In this document: positions 54,126 through 63,245 of the stretch, in pieces | Position numbering within the stretch: the first letter of the stretch is position 1 | How the letters are laid out: each line of letters opens with the position of its first letter | Assembly: GCA_037200985.1 (NCBI GenBank) | Contig: JBBCGJ010000001.1 | Span: 2,084,756-2,148,755, forward strand | Length of the DNA: 64,000 nucleotides | Origin: Rhizomicrobium sp. | Lineage (GTDB): Bacteria; Pseudomonadota; Alphaproteobacteria; Micropepsales; Micropepsaceae | Direction: 5' to 3' | Notes under the pieces: generated by a model | What the model saw: only the letters and a program-made list of their open reading frames with translations | Databases searched by the model: none | Told to the model about the DNA's origin: nothing | Translations under genes and position numbers: made by a program

Positions 54126-55100
54126 ATGCTGAAGGTCTATCAGCAGCAGAATGGCGGCCTGAAAGGTGTTGCCCTTTCGGAAGGCGATGCCCTTGCGCCC
54201 GATGCGGTGTGGCTCGACCTGCTCTCGCCCACCAATGAGGAGCGGCGCAAGGTCGGCGAGATGCTGGGCATCGAGATGCCGACCCGCGCCGACATGGAGG
54301 AGATCGAGGTCTCCAGCCGGCTCTACCAGGAAGACGGCGCGATCTTCCTGACCGCGCTCATCATCTCCAATTCGGAAAGCGAGAATCCGAGCGCCGATGT
54401 GATCAGCTTCGTGCTCACCCACGACAAGCTGGTCACCATCCGCTACATCGACCCGCAGCCCTTCCGCACCTTCGCGATGCGCTGCGAGCGCGGCAGCGTC
54501 ACGCCGCAGCGCGGCGAGATGGTCCTGATGGCGCTGCTCGACGTCATCATCGACCGCATGGCCGACGTGCTGGAGCGCGCCGGCTCGGAGATCGAGACCC
54601 TCTCCAAGGAGATATTCCAGCCCAGCGAAGGCACCGTCCTCCAGTCCAAGGACTTCCAGAACGTGCTGCGCCGGCTGGGCCGCAAGCACGACCTGACCGG
54701 CAAGATGCGCGAGAGCCTTCTGTCGATCAGCCGGGTGCTGTCCTTCCTCACCCCGGCGATGGACGGCAAGCCGAACAAGGAAGTGCGCACCCACATCAAG
54801 ACGCTGACGCGCGACGTGCAGTCGCTGCAGGACCACACGGGCTTTCTGGGCGGCAAGCTGAACTACCTGCTGGACGCGACGCTGGGGCTGATCAACATCG
54901 ACCAGAACAACATCATCAAGATCATGTCGGTGGCGGCCATCGTGTTCCTGCCGCCCACCCTGTTCGCCTCGATCTGGGGAATGAATTTCCAGGCCATGCC
55001 GGAACTGCACACCGCGATCGGCTACCCCATCGCGCTCGTCATCATCGTCATATCCGGCATTCTGCCTTACGTCTGGTTCAAGCGCCGCGGCTGGCTGTAG
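54126..55100 (+). CDS. corA: Magnesium transport protein CorA
   Basis: 324 residues. Long N-terminal cytosolic domain, then two C-terminal membrane helices with the GMN signature in ASIWGMNFQAMPEL, and a positive C-terminal tail (WFKRRGWL). It forms a homopentameric Mg2+/Co2+ channel. ATG 54126. Confidence 0.95.
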   Translation: MLKVYQQQNGGLKGVALSEGDALAPDAVWLDLLSPTNEERRKVGEMLGIEMPTRADMEEIEVSSRLYQEDGAIFLTALIISNSESENPSADVISFVLTHDKLVTIRYIDPQPFRTFAMRCERGSVTPQRGEMVLMALLDVIIDRMADVLERAGSEIETLSKEIFQPSEGTVLQSKDFQNVLRRLGRKHDLTGKMRESLLSISRVLSFLTPAMDGKPNKEVRTHIKTLTRDVQSLQDHTGFLGGKLNYLLDATLGLINIDQNNIIKIMSVAAIVFLPPTLFASIWGMNFQAMPELHTAIGYPIALVIIVISGILPYVWFKRRGWL

Positions 55101-55110
55101 GCTGGCCGGG

Positions 55111-56019
55111 ATGCAGCACTCCTCCCGGGGCATCGCGCTGAAGCTCGGCGCGACCTTCGCCTTCTCCGTCCAATATGTCGCCCTGAAGCTGGCCGGCAAC
55201 ACCGTGCCGGTCGGCGAGGTGGTGTTTTTCCGCGCCTTTTTCGCGCTAGTACCCCTGCTCGCGCTCTCCTTCTACACCGTCGGCCCGGCGGCCCTGGTGC
55301 GCACCAAGCGGCCGGGCCTGCACCTGATGCGCGCCGCGATCGGGTCGTCCTCGATGTTCTTAGGCTTCGCGGCACTGAAGCTTTTGCCGCTGGCCGACCT
55401 CACGGCTTTCGGCTTCGTGCAGCCGATCTTCGCGGTGATTCTGGCGGCGCTGATGCTGAAGGAGAAGGTCGGGCCGCATCGCGGCTTCGCCGTCGTCGTC
55501 GCGTTCGGCGGGGTACTCCTGATGGTGCAGCCGCATGGCGGGTTCCTCGGCATGGCCTCGGGCGGCTTGTCGGCGGGCGCCGGCCTGGCGCTCACCGCCG
55601 CGCTGTTCTCCGCCTTCGTCGTGATCTTCATCCGCCAGATGAGCGCCACGGAGAAGAGCGAGACCATCGTCTTCTACTTCATGTCGTTCTGCGCCGCGCT
55701 GGGCGCGATCACCATGATCTGGTGGCGCGTGCCGCTCACCTTGTGGATGGCGACGTGGCTGATCCTGGGCGGCATCTGCGGCGGCTTCGGACAGATCATG
55801 ATGACCTTCAGCTACCGCTATGCCGAGCCGTCGCTGCTCGCGCCGTTCGACTACACGGCGATGATCTGGGCGGTGGCGTTCGGTTATCTCGTCTTTGCCG
55901 AGGTGCCGGTGACGCTGGTGCTGGCGGGCGCCGCCGTCGTCACGGCGGCCGGGGCCTATATCGCGGTGCGCGAGCATCGCCTCGGCCGCGAACTGGCGAG
56001 CCGGGTCGAGGCGGTCTGA
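55111..56019 (+). CDS. EamA/DMT-family transporter (2)
   Basis: 302 residues with ten predicted helices in two EamA halves (for example AALKLLPLADLTAFGFVQPI and LAPFDYTAMIWAVAFGYLVF). It begins 10 bases after corA and probably shares its transcript. The substrate is unknown; it is convergent with the KamA cluster, so a link to that pathway is not excluded. Confidence 0.9.
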   Translation: MQHSSRGIALKLGATFAFSVQYVALKLAGNTVPVGEVVFFRAFFALVPLLALSFYTVGPAALVRTKRPGLHLMRAAIGSSSMFLGFAALKLLPLADLTAFGFVQPIFAVILAALMLKEKVGPHRGFAVVVAFGGVLLMVQPHGGFLGMASGGLSAGAGLALTAALFSAFVVIFIRQMSATEKSETIVFYFMSFCAALGAITMIWWRVPLTLWMATWLILGGICGGFGQIMMTFSYRYAEPSLLAPFDYTAMIWAVAFGYLVFAEVPVTLVLAGAAVVTAAGAYIAVREHRLGRELASRVEAV

Positions 56020-56104
56020 CCGCCCCCTATTCGCAGGGAGCGCGAGGCCTTGACGGCCACCGGAACCCATTGAAAATCGCGCCGGCTGTCGGTTGGGGGA
56101 TCGC

Positions 56105-56782
56105 ATGAAATTCCGCGCGCTTTGGATCGGTCTGGCGGCGTCCGCCGCCATCGCGTTCTCCGCCAATGCTTCGGGCGGCGGCGGCGAGCCGGTGGGCGAC
56201 CAGCAATCGCCGGTCGACATCGTCGGCGCCATTCCGGCGAAGATCAAACCGTTCAAGGTCGACTATCGCGCGCGCGACTTCATCGTCACCAATGACGGCC
56301 ACACCATCAAGGTGACGCCCGCCGGCGGCACCAGCACCGTCACCTATGACGGCGAGGTCTACACGCTCAGCCAGTTCCACTTCCATCACAAGAGCGAGCA
56401 CTCGGTGAACGGCGTACAGACGCCGATGGAGCTGCATTTCGTGAATACGCTCGGCGACGATGCCGTCGTGCTCGGCGTTTTTCTCGACACCAAGGCGGCC
56501 AACGCGGCGTTCAAGACGATCATGGATGCCGCGCCGGCGACGCCCGGCCCAGCGGTTCACGTCACGATCGATCCCAACACGCTGCTGCCGAAGGACCGGC
56601 ATTACTGGACCTATATGGGTTCGCTGACGACGCCGCCCTACAGCCAGATCGTGCGCTGGATCGTGCTGCAGCACGGGGTGAAGGTCGACCCGGCGAGCAT
56701 CGAGAAATTCGCGACGATCTATCCCGACAGCGCGCGCGCGATTCAGCCGCTCGACCGCCGCTTCATCCTCTCGGGGCCCTGA
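56105..56782 (+). CDS. Alpha-type carbonic anhydrase, secreted
   Basis: 225 residues with a signal peptide (MKFRALWIGLAASAAIAFSA). The three zinc His lie in QFHFHHKSEH and MELHFVN, with QSPVDIV and the SLTTPPYSQIVRW stretch characteristic of alpha-CAs. It hydrates CO2 in the periplasm. The 3' end overlaps the convergent Cys-cluster gene by 40 bases. Confidence 0.94.
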   Translation: MKFRALWIGLAASAAIAFSANASGGGGEPVGDQQSPVDIVGAIPAKIKPFKVDYRARDFIVTNDGHTIKVTPAGGTSTVTYDGEVYTLSQFHFHHKSEHSVNGVQTPMELHFVNTLGDDAVVLGVFLDTKAANAAFKTIMDAAPATPGPAVHVTIDPNTLLPKDRHYWTYMGSLTTPPYSQIVRWIVLQHGVKVDPASIEKFATIYPDSARAIQPLDRRFILSGP

Positions 56783-57357
56783 GCCGCGAGCCGATCGAGT
56801 TCGGCCACGAAGTCCTCGCCGAAATAATATTTGAGCTCGTCGCGGGCGCCTTCGTACACGCTCGGGCCGGCGCCGGCGCAGGCGAGGCTCTTGTCGTGGA
56901 CTTCGCTGCTGGCTTCGAGCACGCCGTAGTTGAAGGTCGTGGGGAACAGCGTCGAGACGACCGGCTTGAGCTCGTGATAGTCGATCCCCTTCTCGAGCGC
57001 ATAGGCATGGATCAGGCAGCCGCGGCCGGCCGGGTTGCGGAACACGCATTTGCCGCCGCGCTCGCGGGTGCGCAGATAGCGGCCGGTGGGGAACTCGGCG
57101 TCGTCCAGGACCTCGTCGGTGAACCATTCGGTGCGCGGGGCGGTGACGCGCGCGGAGAAATCCTCCCCCAGGGCGGCGATGCGCATGGCATTGCCGACGT
57201 CGATATCGACGCCATAGGAACAGCACTGGTCGTCACAGAAGGTGCAGTCCATGCATTTGGCGAAATAGGTGAGCGAGAAGATCGCCGTGTCGACCGAATG
57301 GATCACCGGCGCGCCCTGCACGCTTGTATAGGCACGGGCGAGCGCGACGACGCTCAT
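56743..57357 (-). CDS. YkgJ/DUF3109-type Cys-cluster protein
   Basis: 204 residues. Five clustered Cys (C35, C38, C41, C45, C46 in KCMDCTFCDDQCC), then CVFRNPAGRGCLIH and a later Cys, indicate a metal or iron-sulfur site. Related CxxCxxCC proteins include YkgJ and the lysine methylase FliB. It is the last gene of a four-gene operon, its ATG overlapping the upstream stop (ATGA). Its role in the pathway is unknown. Confidence 0.8.
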   Translation of the reverse strand: MSVVALARAYTSVQGAPVIHSVDTAIFSLTYFAKCMDCTFCDDQCCSYGVDIDVGNAMRIAALGEDFSARVTAPRTEWFTDEVLDDAEFPTGRYLRTRERGGKCVFRNPAGRGCLIHAYALEKGIDYHELKPVVSTLFPTTFNYGVLEASSEVHDKSLACAGAGPSVYEGARDELKYYFGEDFVAELDRLAAQGPERMKRRSSG

Positions 57358-58388
57358 GCGATCTTCCTGAGGGCCGCGCGGTTGCCGGCTTTGCGTTTCG
57401 TCGATTGGGCCTTGGCGTTGGCGAGGGCCGTGTCGACCACGCGCTGGATCAGCTGGTCGTAGGAGAGGCCGATCTGCTCGCCGGCGGCGGCGAAGCCGGC
57501 ATCGGGCGCGATGCAGGGATTGGTGTTGATCTCCAGCACCAGCGGCTCGCCCTTGGGCGTGACGCGGAAATCGACCCGGACATAGCCGGTGAAAGCGAAC
57601 AGCTTCCACGTGCGCAGGCAGGCCCGCTTGAGCTTGGCGGCCAGCACCGGCTCGTTGGTCTCGGTATCGAAGGCGCGGATCATCTGGTCGTTGATGTCCA
57701 GGCTCTCGTCCCATTTGGCGCCATAGCCCACGATGCGCGGCTTGTCCGACGGCCAGTCGTCGAATCGCATCTCGGCCAGCGGCAGGACCATCGGCTTGCC
57801 GTTCGGGCCCTGCATCATCGAGATGTTGTACTCGCGGCCGTCGATATATTCCTCGGCGAACCACTGGCCGCCATGGCGCGCCAGGCTTTCCGCGGCGCGG
57901 CGCTTGACCGCCTCGGCGCCCTCCACGACGCAGCCGTCGTCGAGGCCGACCGAGGCGTCCTCCAGCGTCGATTTGACGATGTATTTACGCTCGTCGAGCC
58001 CGGCCCAGTCCGGCGGCTCATGCCAGTCGGCGGTGGCGATGCCGGCCTCGCGCAGCTTGCGCTTGGTCAGCGGCTTGTCGGTGGTGACCGCCATGGCGGC
58101 GTAATCGACGCCGGTGAAGACCGCGCCGGCCTCTTCCAGCATGCGCGGCGCGATGGGGGCGAGGCGCCCGAGCCCGTCGACGCCTTCGACCAGGTTGAAC
58201 ACCACATCGGCGCCCTCGCGGGCCAGGAGGGCGCGGAAGCGGTCGGCGTCGGTGGTGAACGGCGCCTTGGAGACCGCATGACCGTTCTTGAGGAGCGCCT
58301 GGGCAACAGCCTCGGCGGAGGTGAGCGTGTCGATATCCTCCGGCGGCGCGTCGGGCGGCACGTCGGAATGCAGAACGAGAATGCGCAT
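57354..58388 (-). CDS. ATP-grasp ligase of the D-Ala-D-Ala ligase type (2)
   Basis: 344 residues. ATP-grasp core: phosphate loop region KYIVKSTLEDASVGL, EEYIDGREYNISMM, and metal site VDFRVTPKGEPLVLEINTNP. The N-terminal FNLVEGVDGLGRLAP replaces the HGxxGEDG motif of true Ddl, so the natural substrate is probably not D-alanine. ATG 58386-58388 with GGGGGA upstream; 13 bases after ligase 1. Confidence 0.88.
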   Translation of the reverse strand: MRILVLHSDVPPDAPPEDIDTLTSAEAVAQALLKNGHAVSKAPFTTDADRFRALLAREGADVVFNLVEGVDGLGRLAPIAPRMLEEAGAVFTGVDYAAMAVTTDKPLTKRKLREAGIATADWHEPPDWAGLDERKYIVKSTLEDASVGLDDGCVVEGAEAVKRRAAESLARHGGQWFAEEYIDGREYNISMMQGPNGKPMVLPLAEMRFDDWPSDKPRIVGYGAKWDESLDINDQMIRAFDTETNEPVLAAKLKRACLRTWKLFAFTGYVRVDFRVTPKGEPLVLEINTNPCIAPDAGFAAAGEQIGLSYDQLIQRVVDTALANAKAQSTKRKAGNRAALRKIA

Positions 58389-58401
58389 GCGGTCCCCCAA
58401 T

Positions 58402-59391
58402 CTACTTCGCCAGCGCCGGATAGCGCCTCAGGAACGAGTCCATGATCCTGCCGATCAGGTCCTGGTACGAGACGCCCTCGCGCGCGGCGATGAAGCACAT
58501 GTCCGAATACTCCGGCCGAAGGCCGGCCAGCGGATTCACTTCGATGAAATGCGGCCGGCCCTCGCCGTCGCATCGTATGTCGATTCGCCCGCCGTCGCGG
58601 CATCGAAGACAGCGCCACGCCGCCAGCGCGACGTCGCCGGCGGCTTTCGCCTCGGCCGGCGGCGCGCCGACGATGTCGAGGCGGCCGTCCCAGTCCTCCT
58701 TGTTGACGAGGCCGTAGCCGTCGCCGTGATAACCGGCCAGAGGTACGATCTCGCTGACGCCGAGCACGGACGCATCGTCGCCCGTGCCGGTGATGCCGAC
58801 GGTGAATTCACGGCCGGCGAGGAACGGTTCGACCAGCACGGGCTGGCGGAAGCGGGCGAGCAGATCGGCGGCGGTGGCGCGCATCGCCGCGCGGTCCGCG
58901 ACCTTGTTGTTGGTGCCGATGCCCTTGCCGGAGCCCTCGGCGACGGGCTTGAGGAACAGCGGAAACGGCAGGTCGACGGTCTCGACGTCCTCGATCCGCT
59001 CGATCAGCGCGAAATCGGTGGTCGGCACGCCGCAGTCGCGGGCGATCCGCTTGCACATCGCCTTGTCGAGCGTCACCGCCATGGTCAGCGGATCGGAGAA
59101 CACATAGGGGATGTCATAGGCTTCGAGGATCGCGGGCACCTGGGCCTCGCGCGCGAGGCCCTTGAGGCCCTCGCAGAAATTGAACACGCCGTCCCAGCGC
59201 TCGCCGGCGGCGAGGCGCTCGACCAGGGCCTTCACATTGCCGATGCGGACCGGCGCGAAGCCGAGGCCGGCGAGGGCGTCGCACAGGCCGTCGATGGTGA
59301 TTTCGGCGTCGAACTCCGCCGTTTCCTCCTCGCTATAGCCCTGGGCGAGGTAGTCCTTGCGCAGGTCGAAGGTGACGCCGATGCGGAGCAC
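58402..59391 (-). CDS. ATP-grasp ligase of the D-Ala-D-Ala ligase type (1)
   Basis: 329 residues. ATP-grasp motifs FPLFLKPVAEGSGKGIG, VEPFLAGREFTVGITG and RIDIRCDGEGRPHFIEVNPL (metal ligands) are complete. The N-terminal NFCEGLKGLAREAQVPA differs from Ddl and from its neighbour, so the two ligases likely do successive or different couplings. GTG start (59389-59391); its GGAGGTGAG ribosome-binding site is the edge of a family-A repeat. Confidence 0.88.
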   Translation of the reverse strand: MLRIGVTFDLRKDYLAQGYSEEETAEFDAEITIDGLCDALAGLGFAPVRIGNVKALVERLAAGERWDGVFNFCEGLKGLAREAQVPAILEAYDIPYVFSDPLTMAVTLDKAMCKRIARDCGVPTTDFALIERIEDVETVDLPFPLFLKPVAEGSGKGIGTNNKVADRAAMRATAADLLARFRQPVLVEPFLAGREFTVGITGTGDDASVLGVSEIVPLAGYHGDGYGLVNKEDWDGRLDIVGAPPAEAKAAGDVALAAWRCLRCRDGGRIDIRCDGEGRPHFIEVNPLAGLRPEYSDMCFIAAREGVSYQDLIGRIMDSFLRRYPALAK

Positions 59392-59394
59392 TAC

Positions 59395-59520
59395 TCACCT
59401 CCCCGGAACGGGGAGGTCGACGCGCGCAGCGCGTCGGGTGGGGCAGCGCGCTTGCGGCACGCCCCCACCCGAAAAATCGCTTCGCGATTTTTCGACCTCC
59501 CCCGATGGGGGAGGTGGAAA
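59395..59520. repeat. Palindromic intergenic repeat, family A variant, copy 4
   Basis: About 126 bases. Outer arms CACCTCCCCGGAACGGGGAG and CTCCCCCGATGGGGGAGGTG; inner blocks CGACGCGCGCAGCGCG and GAAAAATCGCTTCGCGATTT. It separates kamA from ligase 1 and provides the ribosome-binding sequence of the latter. Confidence 0.85.
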
Positions 59521-59550
59521 TAAGCCATGGTTACCTTCGACCTCAGTCGC

Positions 59551-60864
59551 CTATTTGTCGGCGCCCAGCGTGCCGCCGGGATCGGGGTAGCGGTATACGC
59601 CGCCCTCGAAATTGCGCAGCAGCAGGTTGTCGCCGTCGCGCCCGACCACAAAGTCCGGTGCAACCTGGATCTTACCGCCGCCGCCCGGCGCGTCGACCGC
59701 GAAGATCGGCGTCGCATAGCCGGTGGTGTGGCCGCGCAGCCCTTCGATGATCTCCAGACCCTTCTCCACCTTGGTGCGGAAATGGGCCGAGCCGCGGATC
59801 GGATCGCATTGGTAGAGGTAATAGGGACGGACCCGGCGCTTGAGCAGGCCCTGCATCAGGGGCTTCATCACCTCGATATCGTCGTTGATGCCCTTCATCA
59901 GGACGGTCTGGCTGCCGAGCGGGATGCCGGCATCGGCCAGGCGGGCGGTCGATTCGGTGACCTCGTCTGTCAGCTCGGCCGGATGGGTGAAGTGGATGCT
60001 CATCCAGAGGGGATGATATTTCTTCAGGATGGCGATCAGGTTCTTGGTGATGCGCTGGGGCGTCACGACCGGCATCTTGGTGCCGATTCGCAGGAACTCG
60101 ATGTGCTTCATCGCCCGGAGGCGGCCGAGCAGCCAGTCCAGCTTGTCGTCGCCCAAGGTCAGCGGGTCGCCGCCCGACAGGAGGACGTCGCGGATCTCGG
60201 TGTGCTGCTCCAGATAGGCGAGCGCCTGTTCCCATTGCTTGGTCGAGAACTGGTACTCCCCGCCCGGATTGCCGACGACGCGGGCCCGCGTGCAATAGCG
60301 GCAATAGGTCGAGCAGGTGCCGGTGGTCAGGAACAACACGCGGTCGGGATAGCGGTGGACCAGGCCCGGCGCGGCCATGTCGTGGTCCTCGGCCAGGGGG
60401 TCGTCGTCCTCGCCGGCCGTGGTCAGGTATTCGTCTCCGGTCATGATGTGGGTGCGCCGCAAGGGTTCGCTGGCGTCCTTCAGCCCCATCAGGCTGGCGT
60501 AATAAGGCGTGATGCCGACCGGAAGCGAGCCTTTGTGGCGGCTCACGGCGTCGAACTCGTCGGCCGACAGCGAGAAGATGCGGACCAGCTCGTCGCGGGT
60601 GCGGATACGGGCGCGCATCTGCCAGCGCCAGTCGTTCCACTCCACCATCGAGGTGCCGGGATAGAAGGTCTTGTAGAAAGCGCGCGTATCGGGATTGACG
60701 GGGAAGCGGAGGGCCACCTTCTTCGCGGGGGCGGCCTCTTTGGAGGGAGCAAGCAGCGGCTGCGCGCCGGACGCTTCCGTCAGTTGGGGTCGGACATCCT
60801 GCCGTGGGCGGATCGTCCGGAGCGGAGGCTTGGCTTCACGCCCCCGCGCGATTTGGAGACTCAT
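59551..60864 (-). CDS. kamA: KamA-type radical SAM lysine 2,3-aminomutase
   Basis: 437 residues, the length of lysine 2,3-aminomutase (longer than EpmB). Radical SAM cluster C184-x3-C188-x2-C191 (CSTYCRYC), PLP lysine in PGGGGK (K398), and two Asp that hold the substrate epsilon-amino group in the clostridial enzyme at matching places (D354 in YQCDP, D391 in AVDAPGGGGK). Glutamate mutases have Lys/Asn there, so lysine to beta-lysine is the best guess. ATG 60862-60864 (MSLQIARGREA). Confidence 0.9.
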   Translation of the reverse strand: MSLQIARGREAKPPLRTIRPRQDVRPQLTEASGAQPLLAPSKEAAPAKKVALRFPVNPDTRAFYKTFYPGTSMVEWNDWRWQMRARIRTRDELVRIFSLSADEFDAVSRHKGSLPVGITPYYASLMGLKDASEPLRRTHIMTGDEYLTTAGEDDDPLAEDHDMAAPGLVHRYPDRVLFLTTGTCSTYCRYCTRARVVGNPGGEYQFSTKQWEQALAYLEQHTEIRDVLLSGGDPLTLGDDKLDWLLGRLRAMKHIEFLRIGTKMPVVTPQRITKNLIAILKKYHPLWMSIHFTHPAELTDEVTESTARLADAGIPLGSQTVLMKGINDDIEVMKPLMQGLLKRRVRPYYLYQCDPIRGSAHFRTKVEKGLEIIEGLRGHTTGYATPIFAVDAPGGGGKIQVAPDFVVGRDGDNLLLRNFEGGVYRYPDPGGTLGADK

Positions 60865-61287
60865 CGTCCTATAAGACGCTCCGAAGTTGCGATCCACGCG
60901 AAAGCCCCAACGACTCCCCATCAACGGATGCAACAACGAGAGCGATATTTAGTAGCTTCAATTCACGCGTCAAGAGTAACAAGCGGTCGGCCCCCGCATG
61001 ACGAGCGGCAACGAACGCCGCTCGACGACCTGCGAGGGACCCATTCGATGCGTATGAGGATCATCGCGAGGGCCGGCGCATCGGGTGCGACCCGATTCGA
61101 CTCGCGTTTCATCTAACCCTTGCCGAATCGGCATCGGATGAATTTCGCGGACGCTGCGTCCGGCCGTCTTGGGCCGCGCGCGGACCGCACCGTCGACCGT
61201 AGGACCGGCGCATTGGCGTCCGCGCGACGGGGGGCGGCCCGATCGAACGTCCCTGTGAATGAATTGCCGGCCTGTGACCGACGCGCC
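60865..61287. other. Gap between kamA and the glycosyltransferase
   Basis: 423 bases without a credible gene. It holds the kamA promoter and leader, and an imperfect inverted repeat around CATCGGGTGCGACCCGATTC. Two short plus-strand frames (19 and 22 codons) have no support. Confidence 0.6.
60946..60973 (-). promoter_or_regulatory. Sigma70-type promoter of the kamA cluster
   Basis: On the minus strand TTGACG (60973-60968), 16 bases, TAAATA (60951-60946), about 82 bases upstream of the kamA ATG. The hexamers are identical to those of the groESL promoter in this window. Confidence 0.6.
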
Positions 61288-63048
61288 TCACTCGGCCGGG
61301 GGGACGGTCACGTCGTGGGTCTGGGTCACGCGATAGAGCGTGATGTGCACCTTGCGGCCGCGCGTGTAGTTGAACCCGTCGAGGCCGTCGAGCGGCACCG
61401 CATCGGTCTCGCGCTCGGCCAGATGGGCGAGGAAGGACGGCCGCTCCTTGTCTTCGACGAGGGCGAGGCCGCCCTGATAGGCGCCGACTTCGGCCGCGCC
61501 CATCCCGTCGGTGAGCCTGGTCTCGGTCCCGAGCGCGAAGAGCAGGCTCGGCTCGGCATAGCCGGCGGCGACCACGGGCGGGTCGCCCGGCTTTTCGTAT
61601 TTCGCGACCAGCGCGGCGGCGCGGGGGCTGATCCAGATCGCGTTCAGCCTGGGTCCGGCGCCCGCGGTAAGCGTCGGATAAGCCACGAATACCGACATTA
61701 TCGCCAAGCCGAAGGCCGGGACCTTCGCGGCGCGAAGATAGACGATGAGCGCGGCGAGGCTGAGCAGCGCGGCGAGCGCGGCCAATCCGATCAGCCAGCC
61801 CGGGGCGCCGGGCCCATAATAGAGTGCCGCCAGGATCGGCGCGGCCGCCAGCGCCGCGGCCCCGATCAGGAACTGCACGGCCGAGAGATAAGAGAGCGCC
61901 GCCTGCCAGCGCGGCCCATGGGTCTCGCGCGGCCACAGCATCCAGACGGCGGCCAGCATCGCGAGCGGCGGATAGGCCGGCAGGATGTAATTCGGCAGCT
62001 TGGTCGGTACGATTTCGATCATCAGCCAGCTCGCGCCGGCCCAGGCGAGCAGGAATCGGGTCGCCGGATCGTCCAGCTTGCGAATCGCCGCGCCGAGACC
62101 GGGGACGACGAACAGGATCGCCGGCCAGAAGGTCAGCGTGACGAGCAGCAGATAGGTGCCCGGCCATGCGCCGTGACTCTCCTGCCCGCCGGCCAGCTTC
62201 GCCGCGAAGTCCTGACCCAGCGACTGCTCGTAGAACGCGCCATGGCTCGCGAGCAGGATCGCGATGCCCCACGGCAGCACGATCAGCAGCGTGAGGGGGA
62301 TGCCGAGGAGCGGTCTGGTGCCGGCGAGCCAGCGCCAGTCGCCGCGGCTCCAGGCGATGAGCGCGAGCACGGTCACGGCGCAGACGCCCGGCACGACCGG
62401 CCCTTTCACCAGGATTCCGGCGGCGAAGGCGGCCCAGCCGATCAGGACGAGGCGGGTGCCGACCGCGGGACGGCCCGGCTCGCGCGCGGCGAGATAGATG
62501 CGGATGAGGACGCCCATCGCGCCCATCAGGCAGGCGAGCTGCACCGCGTCGGTGGTCGCCATCGTCGATTCGGCGGTGAGGAGCAGCGACGTGCCCATCA
62601 GCGCCGCACCGAGCCAGGCGATCTCGGCCATCGCGAAGGCCCGCGCGCACCAGAAACATAAGAGCACGGCGAGCGTGCCGCCGAGCAGCGAGGCGAGGCG
62701 ATAGGTCCAGATATGGCCGCGGTCGCCGAGGCCGGCGATGGCGGTCGTCGCGGACTGGAGCCAATAGATGCCGGCCGGCTTCTTGTAGCGCGGCACATGG
62801 CCGAGGCGGATGTCGACGAAGTTGCCGGTCTCGAGCATCTGCCGCGAGGATTGCGCGAAGCGGCTTTCGTCGCGATCGATCGGCGGCAGGGTGAGAATGC
62901 CCGGCAGCCACAGGGCGATGCACAGCACAGCCAGTGTCGCCCACCAGTGCCGCGCCGCCCAGGACAGGGCGCGGCCGGTCCGCGTCGCCGGCACTTGCGG
63001 CGCGAGCATCGCGGTCGGCGGGGCCACGGCCTCGTCGTTGCCGCTCAT
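61288..63048 (-). CDS. ArnT-like GT-C glycosyltransferase
   Basis: 586 residues with about eleven membrane helices. The catalytic acidic motif of the PMT/ArnT group is in PPIDRDESRFAQSSRQML after the first helix, with a lipid-donor binding pattern YKKPAGIYWLQS. Such enzymes move a sugar from undecaprenyl phosphate onto lipid A or a protein at the periplasmic face. ATG 63046-63048 was chosen over an upstream in-frame start at 63129. Confidence 0.88.
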   Translation of the reverse strand: MSGNDEAVAPPTAMLAPQVPATRTGRALSWAARHWWATLAVLCIALWLPGILTLPPIDRDESRFAQSSRQMLETGNFVDIRLGHVPRYKKPAGIYWLQSATTAIAGLGDRGHIWTYRLASLLGGTLAVLLCFWCARAFAMAEIAWLGAALMGTSLLLTAESTMATTDAVQLACLMGAMGVLIRIYLAAREPGRPAVGTRLVLIGWAAFAAGILVKGPVVPGVCAVTVLALIAWSRGDWRWLAGTRPLLGIPLTLLIVLPWGIAILLASHGAFYEQSLGQDFAAKLAGGQESHGAWPGTYLLLVTLTFWPAILFVVPGLGAAIRKLDDPATRFLLAWAGASWLMIEIVPTKLPNYILPAYPPLAMLAAVWMLWPRETHGPRWQAALSYLSAVQFLIGAAALAAAPILAALYYGPGAPGWLIGLAALAALLSLAALIVYLRAAKVPAFGLAIMSVFVAYPTLTAGAGPRLNAIWISPRAAALVAKYEKPGDPPVVAAGYAEPSLLFALGTETRLTDGMGAAEVGAYQGGLALVEDKERPSFLAHLAERETDAVPLDGLDGFNYTRGRKVHITLYRVTQTHDVTVPPAE

Positions 63049-63245
63049 CTGGAACGTCCCTTGTATGGCGATGCCGCGGCCGGGCGCCTCCGGCGGGGGG
63101 ATTGCGGCAAATGGGTCATCCTGGAACAAGCCTGTTTCTTGAGGGGCTAGGCCTGTATAAGGCGCCCGGCCGCGCGCCCGAAAGGGAGGCCGAAAGACGG
63201 CCGGCCGGCACTCTATTCTACGACGGGATCGAACGGAACCTCAGC

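Noticed and set aside
59551..60864. KamA as EpmB, the EF-P-lysine modifying enzyme
   Set aside because: It is about 100 residues longer than EpmB and not near efp or epmA in this window; lysine mutase features fit better.
60998..61116. Small peptides of 19 and 22 codons upstream of kamA
   Set aside because: No ribosome-binding site, atypical composition, and they are on the strand opposite to kamA.
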